Below, piece after piece: positions 8,556 through 17,402 of a stretch of DNA of 64,000 nucleotides. Source of the DNA: CAYSWH01 sp964434775 (lineage in GTDB: Bacteria > Patescibacteriota > JACMRA01). The notes below the pieces were generated by a model. That model was not told the origin of the DNA. It did no database searches and saw only the letters and a list, made by a program, of their open reading frames with translations. The DNA lies in the NCBI GenBank assembly GCA_964434775.1, contig CAYSWH010000004.1, positions 9,817-73,816 on the forward strand, read 5' to 3'. A program made the translations under genes and the position numbers. How positions within the stretch are numbered: the stretch's first letter is position 1; each line of letters begins with the position of its first letter.

Positions 8556-9482
8556 ATGAAGACTTCAGTTATCGGTTGCGGTTTAGTCGGTTCGGCCTTT
8601 GCCTATAGGTTGTACATATCCGGTCTGGCTACCCACCTTCATTTGGTAGACATAAATAAAGATCGCTTGGAAGGTGAATACTTGGATATTAGTCATACCA
8701 TTCCCTCTGAAATCGAGTGCAATCTTACAAGAGGGGGGTACGATGAAACCAAGGATAGCGATTTTATTATTATTTCAGCCGGCCTTCCTCTCAAAGAAAA
8801 TCAAAGTAGACTTGACTTAGTAGATATAAACGCTAAGATTTTTAAAGAAATAATTCCTATACTGGCGAAAAATTCACCAAAAGCGGTGTTTATAATTGCC
8901 ACCAACCCTGCCGACGTAATGGCTTACGCAGCTTACAAGTATTCGGAATTACCTGAAAATCAAGTTATCGGTAGCGGTACTCTGATTGATTCAAATAGAT
9001 TCAGATTTTACCTCAGTAAGTATTTACATATTTCTCCTTCTCAAATCCAAGCCTTTATGCTCGGTGAACATGGAGAAAACCAAGTACCCGTTTTTAGTCA
9101 TGTCAAAATCCAAGGAATTGATTTAGAAGAATATTTGGAAGTTAGAAAAATTAAACTAACCAAAGAAGATAAAAATGAAATCACGCATCAAGTTATAACC
9201 GCGGGTAAGGATGTCAGAATGCTTAAAGGAGGCACCCACTACGCCATAGCTTCTTCATTATTTGATATTCTCAAAACTATTTATAGAAAAGAGAGTAAAG
9301 CTATGCCTATTTCTTCCTTAATCAAAGGTGAGTACGGACTGGAGGATGTTTACCTTAGTTTAATAACTATGCTTGATGAAAACGGACTTAGAGAAAAACT
9401 GGAAATCAGTCTCACAGATCAAGAAAGACTGGGTATTGAAACAAGTGGAAAAATGCTTAGAGAATACTGCCAAAGAATCTAA
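8556..9482 (+). CDS. ldh: L-lactate/malate dehydrogenase family protein
   Basis: NAD-dependent 2-hydroxyacid dehydrogenase of 308 residues, normal length. It has the Rossmann GCGLVGSA loop, VDINKDRLEGEYLDI, catalytic Arg in QSRLDLV, ATNPADVM, substrate Arg in DSNRFRFYL, and the catalytic His in GEHGEN. General layout is LDH-like. The specificity position (Gln102 in LDH, Arg in MDH) appears to be Leu in the segment SAGLPLKENQSR, so the substrate may be neither simple lactate nor malate. Lies 44 bp upstream of a BshA-like glycosyltransferase on the same strand. No SD; AT-rich leader. Family certain, substrate uncertain. Confidence 0.88.
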   Translation: MKTSVIGCGLVGSAFAYRLYISGLATHLHLVDINKDRLEGEYLDISHTIPSEIECNLTRGGYDETKDSDFIIISAGLPLKENQSRLDLVDINAKIFKEIIPILAKNSPKAVFIIATNPADVMAYAAYKYSELPENQVIGSGTLIDSNRFRFYLSKYLHISPSQIQAFMLGEHGENQVPVFSHVKIQGIDLEEYLEVRKIKLTKEDKNEITHQVITAGKDVRMLKGGTHYAIASSLFDILKTIYRKESKAMPISSLIKGEYGLEDVYLSLITMLDENGLREKLEISLTDQERLGIETSGKMLREYCQRI

Positions 9483-9526
9483 ATTTTCCAATATTTAAAA
9501 TCTACTTACAACTAAATTCATTATAT

Positions 9527-10660
9527 ATGTCCAAAATAATTCTAAGCGGACGAACTACTTGCGGCGGAGCAGGAATAGTAGCTTCCGACCTGGCTATTGA
9601 ATTAGCTATGCGTGGTTGGGAGGTTCATTATGTAGCCTTTGGAAAACCATATCGAATCGTCTTGCCGTTCAAAAATATTTTTCTGCACGTTGTAGAAGAG
9701 GTAAAATACCCCCTCTTCAGTTCTTCTCCTCACACCCTGGCCTTTGCTAATAAAATTGCCGAAGTAGCCAGAAAGCACCGAATAAAATTAGTTCACGTTC
9801 ATTACGCCGTACCGGCGGCAGTTAGTGCTTATTTAGCCAAACAACTTTTGGGTAGAGATCTAAAAATAATTACTACTCCCCATGGAACAGATGCTAATTT
9901 GATTGGAGCTGATCCGGCAATCAAAATGACCACCAAATTTGGTCTTATTCAAAGTGACCACCTCACCGTTGCGACAAAATTTCTCAAGAGGGAGTTGGTT
10001 AAAAACTTCAACATGAGTAGTGAACTGAAAGACAAAGTAACAATAATCAAAAACTTTATTGATGCAGATATTTTTGAGAGGACAACCGGACAGATTAACT
10101 ACGGAGACCTTCCTGAAACTGAAGAAAAAGTCTTGGTTCATGTATCAAATTTTAGACCCTTTAAAAGAGCTAAAGATGTTATTCGAGTAGCCGCCAAAGT
10201 TCTTAAAAAACATAGAATCAAATTGTGGATGGTCGGTGATGGTCCGGATAGACTAGATGCCGAGAGATTAGCTGAAGAATTAAACATCCTGGAGCATGTC
10301 GTTTTTTGGGGAAAGAGGAGTGATATTCTAAAAATTTTGCAAAGAGCCCACATCTTTATTTTTCCGACTTCAAATGATAATTTTAGCCTAGCTACTACTG
10401 AAGCTATGTACTGCGGTTTACCGATAATCTCAACCACCTGCGGAGGCATGCCTGAAGTGGTCAAACATAACCACAGCGGCTTCCTCTCGGAACTTGGAGA
10501 TACAACGGATATGGCCAACAATGTAATTAAATTACTCGATGATGAAGAGCTCTATAGGACTTTTAGTGCAAATGCCGAGAGGCAATGTAAGGAGAACTGT
10601 GATCCTAAAGTAATAATCCCTCAATACGAAGAAATCTATAATCGTTTCTTGGCCGAATAG
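9527..10660 (+). CDS. bshA: BshA-like glycosyltransferase (N-acetylglucosaminyl L-malate synthase type)
   Basis: 377-residue GT4 enzyme. In Firmicutes BshA transfers GlcNAc to L-malate, first step of bacillithiol. Residues that run parallel to BshA: TTCGGAGIVASDLAIEL near 10-26, VHVHYAVPAAVSAYLAKQ near 95-112, TTPHGTDANLIGADP, and the C-terminal FPTSNDNFSLATTEAMYCGLPII with the two-Glu motif. It starts 44 bp after an LDH/MDH-family gene. No BshB deacetylase or BshC ligase lies in this window, so a bacillithiol role is inference; a different GlcNAc/hexosyl transfer is the alternative. ATG start, AT-rich leader, no SD. Confidence 0.75.
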   Translation: MSKIILSGRTTCGGAGIVASDLAIELAMRGWEVHYVAFGKPYRIVLPFKNIFLHVVEEVKYPLFSSSPHTLAFANKIAEVARKHRIKLVHVHYAVPAAVSAYLAKQLLGRDLKIITTPHGTDANLIGADPAIKMTTKFGLIQSDHLTVATKFLKRELVKNFNMSSELKDKVTIIKNFIDADIFERTTGQINYGDLPETEEKVLVHVSNFRPFKRAKDVIRVAAKVLKKHRIKLWMVGDGPDRLDAERLAEELNILEHVVFWGKRSDILKILQRAHIFIFPTSNDNFSLATTEAMYCGLPIISTTCGGMPEVVKHNHSGFLSELGDTTDMANNVIKLLDDEELYRTFSANAERQCKENCDPKVIIPQYEEIYNRFLAE

Positions 10661-10918
10661 ACTAGCACCTTAAAAGAAGGAAACAGAGATACAATTTATT
10701 TCTGCAAGTATCTTCTTTGTTGAGAAGAATTTTTGGTTCTTCATTGGAAGTGAGTTCTTACAATCTGCAAAAAATGTTGACATAAATACATTTCAATCTG
10801 ATTTCTATTTTAGAATAACCCTTGTTCAAATAATTTGGATGTTGTGACTTAGGACTTAAATTATAAGTTTCTTTGACATCACTTTTTTTATTTTTAGAAA
10901 ACACAACTAAATAAAATT

Positions 10919-11425
10919 ATGAGTGAATCTTATACGCAAAAAGCCAAACAAATAATCTCAGAAAATCTTTACCTGACTATTTCCGTTACCACCTTAACCG
11001 GAGATCCCTGGATTGCCAATCTCTTTTTCGCATGCGATCAAAACTATAATTTTTTTTGGTATTCCGGAGTAAACTCTACCCATTCGCAGACTATTAGAGA
11101 AAATCGAGAAGTCGCAATTTCAATTTTTAACTCAACCAAAGTTGGTGAAAAGGTAGACGCTGTTTATATCAAGGCATCTGCCTTTGAAATATCCGAAAAA
11201 GAAGAGTTGAAAGATGCTTTATCAGTTTATTCACAAAAGTTACTGGAAACAAGTTTCCTTTCTTTACAAGAAGAAAAGGTAGACTTTGAATCAAAATATA
11301 ATGACTTTTTACCGGAATCAGGTCTTAGATTTTACAAGGCTTGTCCAAAAAAAATATGGAAATTAGGCCCGACTAAAACTTTTAACGAAAAGTATCTTGA
11401 TCAGAAAATTGAAATCGATTTATAG
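10919..11425 (+). CDS. Pyridoxamine 5'-phosphate oxidase-like flavin-binding split-barrel protein
   Basis: 168 residues. The pattern of a PNPOx-like split barrel is visible: a first helix (YTQKAKQIISEN), LYLTISVTTLTGDPWIANLFF, NFFWYSGVNSTHSQTIRENREVAISIF (the strand/turn that binds the FMN phosphate in the family), and C-terminal RFYKACPKKIWKLGP. Such proteins bind FMN, F420 or heme and reduce or sense small molecules; the substrate is unknown. Upstream 258 bp hold no gene. It follows the BshA-like gene on the same strand but the gap and TTGACA-like elements (near 10776 and 10875) suggest its own promoter. Confidence 0.75.
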   Translation: MSESYTQKAKQIISENLYLTISVTTLTGDPWIANLFFACDQNYNFFWYSGVNSTHSQTIRENREVAISIFNSTKVGEKVDAVYIKASAFEISEKEELKDALSVYSQKLLETSFLSLQEEKVDFESKYNDFLPESGLRFYKACPKKIWKLGPTKTFNEKYLDQKIEIDL

Positions 11426-11430
11426 TCGAT

Positions 11431-11620
11431 TCGAATAAACCTATACACCTGTCACGACGAACTTGTTTTAGCATCTCTTGGAATAGATCCTGAAATAAAT
11501 TCAGGATGACGGGTCGGTTTTTGTTTTCAGGATGACGGGGTAGAAAATTCAGGATGACCACTTGGCAAGTGACGGAGGAAAATTTGGAAATGTCTATGTG
11601 TTTAAGAGGGAGTAGCTATA
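11431..11620 (+). repeat. Dispersed intergenic repeat, copy 1
   Basis: Starts TCGAATAAACCTATACACC and contains a CCTGAAATAAATTCAGG palindrome followed by GATGAC, with two further CAGGATGAC units, then CTTGGCAAGTGACGGAG and ATGTCTATG...TTTAAG...TAGCTATA. The same order of blocks recurs near 57606-57770 on the plus strand and, in inverted orientation and shortened, near 37221-37320. It does not encode a protein and lies between convergent or tandem genes. The palindromic core suggests a REP/MITE-like or transcript-end element. Confidence 0.8.
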
Positions 11621-11878
11621 ATACATCCAACTAGGATTGAAAACAGACGATTCCAAGCTCATTTTTTTGAAAAGTAGTAATGATACAACGTATCAGTGAA
11701 TATTTTTTGAATTACCAAAGAATACTAAATTAAAATGTTTATGATTATGGGTTTTCTAAAATAGGCTTGTCGCTTAACTCAAAATTAGCCTCATGGAGTA
11801 GTCACAAAAAATAGGTTTTTCAACATGTCTAATCAATTCTTGGCAACATTCCAACTCGAATTAATAATACCTTACCCT

Positions 11879-11907
11879 TTGACATACCCCGGTTATTAAG
11901 TTATACT
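11879..11907 (+). promoter_or_regulatory. Sigma-70 type promoter for the peptidase operon
   Basis: TTGACA at 11879-11884, a 17-bp spacer and TATACT at 11902-11907, 47 bp before the M29 aminopeptidase ATG. Nearly perfect spacing and -35; one of the clearest promoters in the window. Confidence 0.8.
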
Positions 11908-11953
11908 AAAGGCAAATTAATTAAACACTTTAACAAAAAATAAAAATAAATAC

Positions 11954-13216
11954 ATGACTAAAAACCAAGATTTACTAGAAATTAAGGAAACCAAAGAAAA
12001 AATCTACCGGCCAACTCCTGAAGTTCTGTCCAAATATGCCGAAATTTTGATTAATTTTGCTCTTAATAACGGAAAAGGTCTAAAAAAAGGAGAAACGGTT
12101 TTTATTCAAATTCCCCAGCCTGCCCTACCCCTCCTAAACCCTCTGCAAATTGCCGTCCTGCAAGCCGGCGGGCACCCCTTCTTTAATTTTCTGCCAAACG
12201 GTTTTGATCGCTCAGGTGGTAATAAAGCCTTTTTTGATTATGCCAAAACCAACCAAATCAAATATAGTCCAAAAAATTATCTTTTGGGTCGTATTAAAGA
12301 CGCCGACCATATCGTTAACATACTATCCTCCGATGATCCCCTAGCTCTGTCCAAAGTAGATAGTAAGAAAATAATCGAACGGGAAAAGTCTATTAAATAC
12401 TACCGAGAAGCCTATTTTTCCAAGCAGGATAAAGGTCAATTAACCTGGGTTTTGGCTGCCTACGCTACCGAAGGTACAGCTAAGCAAGCCGGACTTAGCC
12501 TCAAAGAATATTGGGAACAAATTATTAAATCATGTTTCCTAGATTATGAAAACCCGGTAGCTAAATGGAAAGAAGTGCTCAAAGAACAGTCCCGAGTTAT
12601 CAAAGCCCTGGATAAAATGAAAATTGAAAAAGTTCATTTGCAAGGTGAAGGTGTGAATCTAGAAGTGCAAATCGGCAAACAACGTAAATGGTTGGGTGGT
12701 AGAGGTAATAATATCCCTTCCTTTGAAATCTTTACCTCCCCGGATTGGCGAGGGACTAACGGCTACGTGGAATTTAACGAACCTCTTTACAGGTACGGTA
12801 AACTGATTACAGGTATTAGACTGGAATTTAAAAAAGGGAAAGTAGTAAAAGCTACGGCCAAACAAAATCAAGACCTTCTCAAAGAAATGATTAAGGCGGA
12901 AAACGCAGATAAAGTAGGAGAATTTAGCCTAACTGACAGACGCTTAAGTCGTATTGACAAATTCATGGCCGATACTCTTTTTGACGAAAATCGGGGTGGA
13001 AAATACGGAAACTTCCACATTGCCGTTGGACAGGCCTACTCTGACGGCTATAGCGGAGACTTGAAAGATTTAAATAAGAGTAAGCTAGAAGAGTTGGGTC
13101 TTAATCAAAGCCCGATTCATACAGATATCATTTCTACCGGCAAAAGAACTGTTACGGCTACTCTTCCCGGAAACAAAACAAAAATTATTTACAAGGACGG
13201 AGAATTTCTGGTCTAA
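11954..13216 (+). CDS. M29-family metallo-aminopeptidase
   Basis: Removes N-terminal amino acids from peptides in the cytoplasm. 420 residues, normal for M29 (AmpS/PepS/aminopeptidase T). Metal-site segments are seen in order: GEFSLTDRRLS, ADTLFDENRGG, a histidine in NFHIAVGQAY, and IHTDIISTG near the C-terminus. Central LQGEGVNLEVQIG and GGRGNNIPSFEIFTSPDW blocks also fit. Strong promoter at 11879-11907. It is followed after 12 bp by a PepD-like dipeptidase, so the two form a peptide-utilisation operon, fitting an organism that scavenges amino acids. No SD. Confidence 0.9.
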   Translation: MTKNQDLLEIKETKEKIYRPTPEVLSKYAEILINFALNNGKGLKKGETVFIQIPQPALPLLNPLQIAVLQAGGHPFFNFLPNGFDRSGGNKAFFDYAKTNQIKYSPKNYLLGRIKDADHIVNILSSDDPLALSKVDSKKIIEREKSIKYYREAYFSKQDKGQLTWVLAAYATEGTAKQAGLSLKEYWEQIIKSCFLDYENPVAKWKEVLKEQSRVIKALDKMKIEKVHLQGEGVNLEVQIGKQRKWLGGRGNNIPSFEIFTSPDWRGTNGYVEFNEPLYRYGKLITGIRLEFKKGKVVKATAKQNQDLLKEMIKAENADKVGEFSLTDRRLSRIDKFMADTLFDENRGGKYGNFHIAVGQAYSDGYSGDLKDLNKSKLEELGLNQSPIHTDIISTGKRTVTATLPGNKTKIIYKDGEFLV

Positions 13217-13228
13217 TTATAAAAATTC

Positions 13229-14749
13229 ATGTCTAAAAAAAATTTGGAAACTGTAAAAGATTTACAACCGGAAAAAACATGGCATTACTTTGCCGAATTA
13301 AGTAATATTCCAAGAGGATCCAAAAAAGAGGATAAAGTAGGTAAATGGCTACTTACTTTTGCCAAAACAAATAACCTAAAAGCTGCTCAAGACTCCCAAG
13401 GGAATGTAGTGATTTACAAAGAAGCTCAAAATTCCGATTCTGCAAAAACACTACTCTTGCAAGCCCACCAAGATATGGTTCATGAAAAAAATTCAAAATC
13501 AAAGCACGATTTTAGCTTTGATTCAATAGAATTACAACTTGAAGGCCAATACCTTACAGCCAAAGAAACTACACTCGGAGCAGATAACGGCATAGGACTG
13601 GCTATTATCCTCAGCATTCTAGCAGACAAGCGAATCAGCCATCCAAAGATCGAAACTTTGTTTACAGTAGATGAGGAGGAAGGGATGAACGGAGTCAGAA
13701 ACCTGGATAAAAGTTTGATCTCGGCAGATTACGTTGTCAATTTGGACAGCGAAGACATTGCAGAAGTCTGTATTGGCTGTGCTGGTACCACTGATATTTT
13801 TTTTCAAGTAGATTTTGAAAGAGAGAGCGTTCAGACAAACAACATTGATCTCAAAATTAGCCTAAACGGACTTCAAGGGGGGCACAGTGGCATGAATATT
13901 ACTGAAAACCGACTAAATGCCATTTCCTCCCTGGCCTCTTTGCTCAGTAATCTTAGTCAAAAATTTGAGTTTAAGCTAATTTCAATAAATGGCGGCAACA
14001 AACGTAATGCCATCCCTAGAGAATCTCAGGGTATCATTAATTTGCCAACAGAAAAAGTCCAAGAATTTACTCAAGAATTTAGAAAATTAGCTAAAATCTA
14101 TCGAGATTACCACCAAAACAAAGAACCGGGCTTGGATATTAGACTAGAAAAGACCAAGAAAAGTAGCCGTGCTTTTTCCCTGGAAGATACTTACAAGCTC
14201 CTTCACATTCTTAATTCTATTCAATCAGGAGTCTGGCAGATGAGTCAAGAAATTCAAGGATTACCCCAGACTTCCAATAATATTGGAGTTTTAAAAACCG
14301 AGAATAACCGTATTGAAATAAATTCTATGGTTCGTTCTTCTGATGATCTAGAGTTAATTTCTACAGTTAATAAAATTATTTCCGTTTACAACTTGGCCTT
14401 TGGGTTAAATTTACAAGCTCAGATTTTGGATTTCAATGAACAAATTTACACAGGAAATAACACAAAGCTGATCTTGACTAATCAGACCAACGCCTGGAAG
14501 CCGGATCCTGATAACGAACTAATCAAAATTTATACTAATATTTATGAAGAAAAAATAGGTTGTAAACCAAAAATTAGTGCTACTCATGGAGGCTTGGAAT
14601 GCGGTTTTCTTAAATCCTATTTACCAAAAAGTCAAGTAATTTCCATTGGACCAAACATTCTCAACCCTCACTCTCCTGATGAAAAAGTTGATATCAAGTC
14701 TGTGAAAGTTTTTTACGAATTATTAATAGTACTTCTTAGGAAGCTTTAA
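13229..14749 (+). CDS. pepD: Xaa-His/cytosol non-specific dipeptidase (M20C family, PepD)
   Basis: 506-residue zinc dipeptidase that hydrolyses dipeptides to amino acids. Metal ligands are readable: the HQD of LLQAHQDMVHE, the Asp of LGADNGIGLA, the EE pair of VDEEEGMNG, the Asp of VNLDSEDI and a late His in NPHSPDE. A dimerisation/lid domain is inserted in the middle (GLQGGHSGMNI), as in PepD. Start ATG at 13229, 12 bp after the M29 aminopeptidase stop, hence the same transcript. The family call is firm. Confidence 0.93.
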   Translation: MSKKNLETVKDLQPEKTWHYFAELSNIPRGSKKEDKVGKWLLTFAKTNNLKAAQDSQGNVVIYKEAQNSDSAKTLLLQAHQDMVHEKNSKSKHDFSFDSIELQLEGQYLTAKETTLGADNGIGLAIILSILADKRISHPKIETLFTVDEEEGMNGVRNLDKSLISADYVVNLDSEDIAEVCIGCAGTTDIFFQVDFERESVQTNNIDLKISLNGLQGGHSGMNITENRLNAISSLASLLSNLSQKFEFKLISINGGNKRNAIPRESQGIINLPTEKVQEFTQEFRKLAKIYRDYHQNKEPGLDIRLEKTKKSSRAFSLEDTYKLLHILNSIQSGVWQMSQEIQGLPQTSNNIGVLKTENNRIEINSMVRSSDDLELISTVNKIISVYNLAFGLNLQAQILDFNEQIYTGNNTKLILTNQTNAWKPDPDNELIKIYTNIYEEKIGCKPKISATHGGLECGFLKSYLPKSQVISIGPNILNPHSPDEKVDIKSVKVFYELLIVLLRKL

Positions 14750-14845
14750 TTTAGTTATAGAACAACTAAAAATGTAAAAAACAGTTCTAATTGAATCTTA
14801 AAGACTTCGACCCCCGCTAATAATAACCCATAAATAGGCAAGTTA

Positions 14846-15301
14846 CTAATTACTTTCCTCGATTGGAGAAGAACTAACATACATATACTGTACTTTCCAA
14901 GTGTCTCCTTCTTTCTTCATATCATATAAAATATAAAGAGTATCTTCTTGACCTTCCAAAGATCCCTCCAATTTGACGATTTCTTCGCCATTTACGTTTT
15001 GATAGGATTTTTCACTAAAGTTTACACTTTCGTAATCTTTAAGTAAAGGATAGGCTCTTACCAGGGCTTGGAACTGCAAGAGAGAAGTATCTTGTTTGAA
15101 TTGCTCTGTAGTAAAATCCTGATATGCTTTGTCAACATTGTCACTTTGAATAGTTTCAAGTTGGCCAGTGGCTGTCTCGGCGGCGGCTGAAGTGAAAGAA
15201 TTTATTCCCAAAAAAACAACTCCGATAACTACTCCGATTACAACAATCAACCCAACAAAAAAAGCTAACAAAACTGCAAATAATTTCTTGTTTCTGGACA
15301 T
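14846..15301 (-). CDS. Membrane-anchored protein with NTF2-like (DUF4878/DUF4864-like) domain
   Basis: 151 residues. One N-terminal membrane helix (about 7-33, rich in Val/Gly), then an extracytoplasmic domain whose order of helix (ETATGQLETIQSDNVDKAYQDF) and strands (GDTWKVQYMYVS) resembles the cystatin/NTF2-like DUF4878 or DUF4864 folds. Function unknown; such domains often bind small ligands or peptides at the outer face. It is a single gene, convergent with pepD. Start ATG at 15301; AAAAAATATG context, no SD. Confidence 0.6.
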   Translation of the reverse strand: MSRNKKLFAVLLAFFVGLIVVIGVVIGVVFLGINSFTSAAAETATGQLETIQSDNVDKAYQDFTTEQFKQDTSLLQFQALVRAYPLLKDYESVNFSEKSYQNVNGEEIVKLEGSLEGQEDTLYILYDMKKEGDTWKVQYMYVSSSPIEESN

Positions 15302-15498
15302 ATTTTTTGTAAGTTTCTAATAAACTTAAGATTTATACAAATTTTCTTCTCATTTGTAAAGTGAAAAAACTACCTTCAAAGGACTTAAAAATAACTCCGG
15401 CTATAAATACTCAACACTAATAGCAATCCCGAAGCATATTAATATACCGAAATTAACTTATTTAAACTGTATTATTTTAGGCCGACATTCACTATAAT

Positions 15499-16050
15499 CT
15501 ACCTCTTTTTCTTTTCAAAATCTTTATATTCATTCGGCAACTCAATCCCATATTTCATGCAAAGTTCAAAAACTGCAGACAGATATTTTTCCGGCCATTT
15601 GCTAATCCACGGTGATAAGAATTCTACCATATATTTAGCCGAAATACATTTGACGACATTTCCTTCTATTTTGCCGACTCCGGTAAGAGACTTGGCAGGA
15701 TACATAATCCCATCCACCACTTCACCCGCTTGATTATAAACAAAGGTATGAACATCAACTTCTAAGCCCTTTTCGTCAGCCAAAACAAAGTTCCATTTGT
15801 TATCTTCTTTGATCTGCTTATACCTCAATTCAGATAAAATTTTTCGTAATTTTGGAACGTCTTTCCACTCAATAGCAATATCCAGATCTTTATGCGGACG
15901 TAGTTGTTTTTCCAATAGAGCATCCACCGCCCAACCCCCGTCAATCCATATTTCTATTCCCGAATCTTGGAAAAGAGAATAAAGAAAAAGCACCTCTTTG
16001 AAAGTCATAAAATTTTCTTTGTTATCATTGGCATTATCTTCAATTCTCAT
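15499..16050 (-). CDS. Nucleotidyltransferase of the lincosamide/aminoglycoside adenylyltransferase type
   Basis: 183 residues. The motif WIDGGWAVDALL followed by RPHKDLDIAIEW is the polymerase-beta-type nucleotidyltransferase signature of LinA/ANT(2'')-like enzymes (GGW, then D.D metal-binding acids), and LEVDVHTF supplies the third acid. These enzymes adenylylate antibiotics, but close relatives in environmental bacteria have unknown substrates, so resistance should not be assumed. A second in-frame ATG at 16008 matches the usual family N-terminus better than 16050; neither has an SD. It stands alone. Confidence 0.8.
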   Translation of the reverse strand: MRIEDNANDNKENFMTFKEVLFLYSLFQDSGIEIWIDGGWAVDALLEKQLRPHKDLDIAIEWKDVPKLRKILSELRYKQIKEDNKWNFVLADEKGLEVDVHTFVYNQAGEVVDGIMYPAKSLTGVGKIEGNVVKCISAKYMVEFLSPWISKWPEKYLSAVFELCMKYGIELPNEYKDFEKKKR

Positions 16051-16252
16051 TTTTAGAAGTATTTTAAACCGCTATATACATTTATTAAATCAAGTAAGGT
16101 ATGATAATATAAATTGTGCTTTAGTCGGGTATTTGTCAAAGGAATTTAGTATCTAGCTTGAATATATCAACATGTTCATAATAATTACTATTTTCAAAAC
16201 CCTAGAGACTGATAATAAGTTTGTATCGATTTGAAAGGTTGAGCAAAATTTC

Positions 16253-16281
16253 TTGACAGAAGTAAATCAATTAGTTACCCT
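16253..16281 (+). promoter_or_regulatory. Possible promoter of the thioredoxin-like/ccdA pair
   Basis: TTGACA at 16253-16258, 17 bp, then TACCCT at 16276-16281; the -10 is weak. An alternative -10 TATAGT lies about 20 bp further on. 61 bp separate it from the ATG at 16342. Confidence 0.4.
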
Positions 16282-16341
16282 ACCTATAGGTCTGGTATAG
16301 TACTTTAGTGCTACCGTTAATTTTAAAATAATACCATAAAT

Positions 16342-16746
16342 ATGACTACAAAAAAAGCTTTAATCGTCGGTTTTGTTTCTATTTTTTCGTTAATTTTTTT
16401 AGCAGGTATGTTTACAGGAGGTTCTTCTGACTCTGAAAGTCAATCATCACCACAAAGTCAATCATCACAAGAAAACAAATTAGGAAGTGAAATTGTATTT
16501 TTTTGGCTACCAAGCGGCGATCCATGCCAGCAACAAGATAAGATTTTAAAAGAACTGGAGGCGGAAAATACAAGTTTGAAAGTAACTCGGGTAGATGTCA
16601 CTGATTCTAGAAATTCAAGTCTAGCTAACAAATTCGGAATTCGATCGGTACCGGCAATCGTCGTTCTGAGTGAAGACGGAAATACGGTTAAACAGTTCAC
16701 TCCAGGTATCCAACCTGAATCAACTTTGAAGAAGTATTTAATTTAA
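16342..16746 (+). CDS. Membrane-anchored thioredoxin-fold protein with one active-site Cys
   Basis: 134 residues: a membrane anchor (about 6-25), a Ser/Gln-rich linker (28-48) and a thioredoxin domain. The fold is recognisable from IVFFW, VTRVDVTDS, FGIRSVPAIVVL (cis-Pro) and the final helix. The active-site motif reads W..SGDPC, so the first Cys of CxxC is replaced by Gly; only one Cys remains. A disulfide exchange by the usual mechanism is therefore doubtful; a monothiol or binding role is possible. It lies 26 bp upstream of a CcdA-type electron transporter, the normal partner of extracytoplasmic thioredoxins. Confidence 0.8.
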   Translation: MTTKKALIVGFVSIFSLIFLAGMFTGGSSDSESQSSPQSQSSQENKLGSEIVFFWLPSGDPCQQQDKILKELEAENTSLKVTRVDVTDSRNSSLANKFGIRSVPAIVVLSEDGNTVKQFTPGIQPESTLKKYLI

Positions 16747-16772
16747 ATATAAAAATTTAACATAAACATAAA

Positions 16773-17402
16773 ATGACTTTTAGTATTATTGATATATTAA
16801 GCAGTGTTTTGGCCGGAATGCTGAGTGTCTTTTCGCCCTGCATCCTTCCTATTTTACCGATAATTTTAACAGGCTCCGAGAAAGACTCCAAACTAAGACC
16901 AATCTTTATTATTCTAGGCTTGGGTTTGGTGTTTATTATGCTTGGGGTCGCATCATCTCTTTTTGGAGGTTTTTTAAACGGAAGAATTGATTACTTAGAG
17001 AAAATCGGAGCGGTTATCATTTTTATCTTTGGAATGCTCTTGATAGCTAATGTAAATATTTTCAAAAAAATAACAATTTTTAATAAGCTATTGTCTGATA
17101 AAATGAGCAGTTTTCCTGATTTCTTCTTAGGTATGGCCTTCGGTCTTTTGTGGGTACCCTGCACCGGACCGATTCTCAGTAGTATTCTAACCTTGGTTGC
17201 CGGCAAAGGATCAGTGGTTACCGGTATTATATTGTTAAGTTTTTACTCACTCGGCTTTGCTATACCCATGTTAATAGTAGCCTATTTTTCTCAGTTTTTT
17301 AGGACCCAAGTAAGCTCCAGGCTACCCGATCCGAAATATATTTCCATGGCTAGCGGAATCTTGCTGGTTTTGTTTAGTATTTACAGCCTTCTCACTTCCT
17401 AA
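16773..17402 (+). CDS. ccdA: CcdA/DsbD-type membrane thiol-disulfide transporter
   Basis: 209 residues with six membrane segments. The redox cysteines sit in FSPCILPILP (first helix) and WVPCTGPILS (fourth helix), the two inverted-repeat positions of CcdA. It moves electrons from cytoplasmic thioredoxin to extracytoplasmic thiol proteins. Same transcript as the preceding thioredoxin-like gene. Cys-bearing secreted proteins at 53-54.7 kb are possible clients (inference). Confidence 0.9.
   Translation: MTFSIIDILSSVLAGMLSVFSPCILPILPIILTGSEKDSKLRPIFIILGLGLVFIMLGVASSLFGGFLNGRIDYLEKIGAVIIFIFGMLLIANVNIFKKITIFNKLLSDKMSSFPDFFLGMAFGLLWVPCTGPILSSILTLVAGKGSVVTGIILLSFYSLGFAIPMLIVAYFSQFFRTQVSSRLPDPKYISMASGILLVLFSIYSLLTS

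Noticed and set aside
15499..16050. Calling the nucleotidyltransferase an antibiotic resistance gene
   Set aside because: Only the fold and active-site motifs are visible; substrate residues cannot be judged and many relatives have other or unknown substrates.
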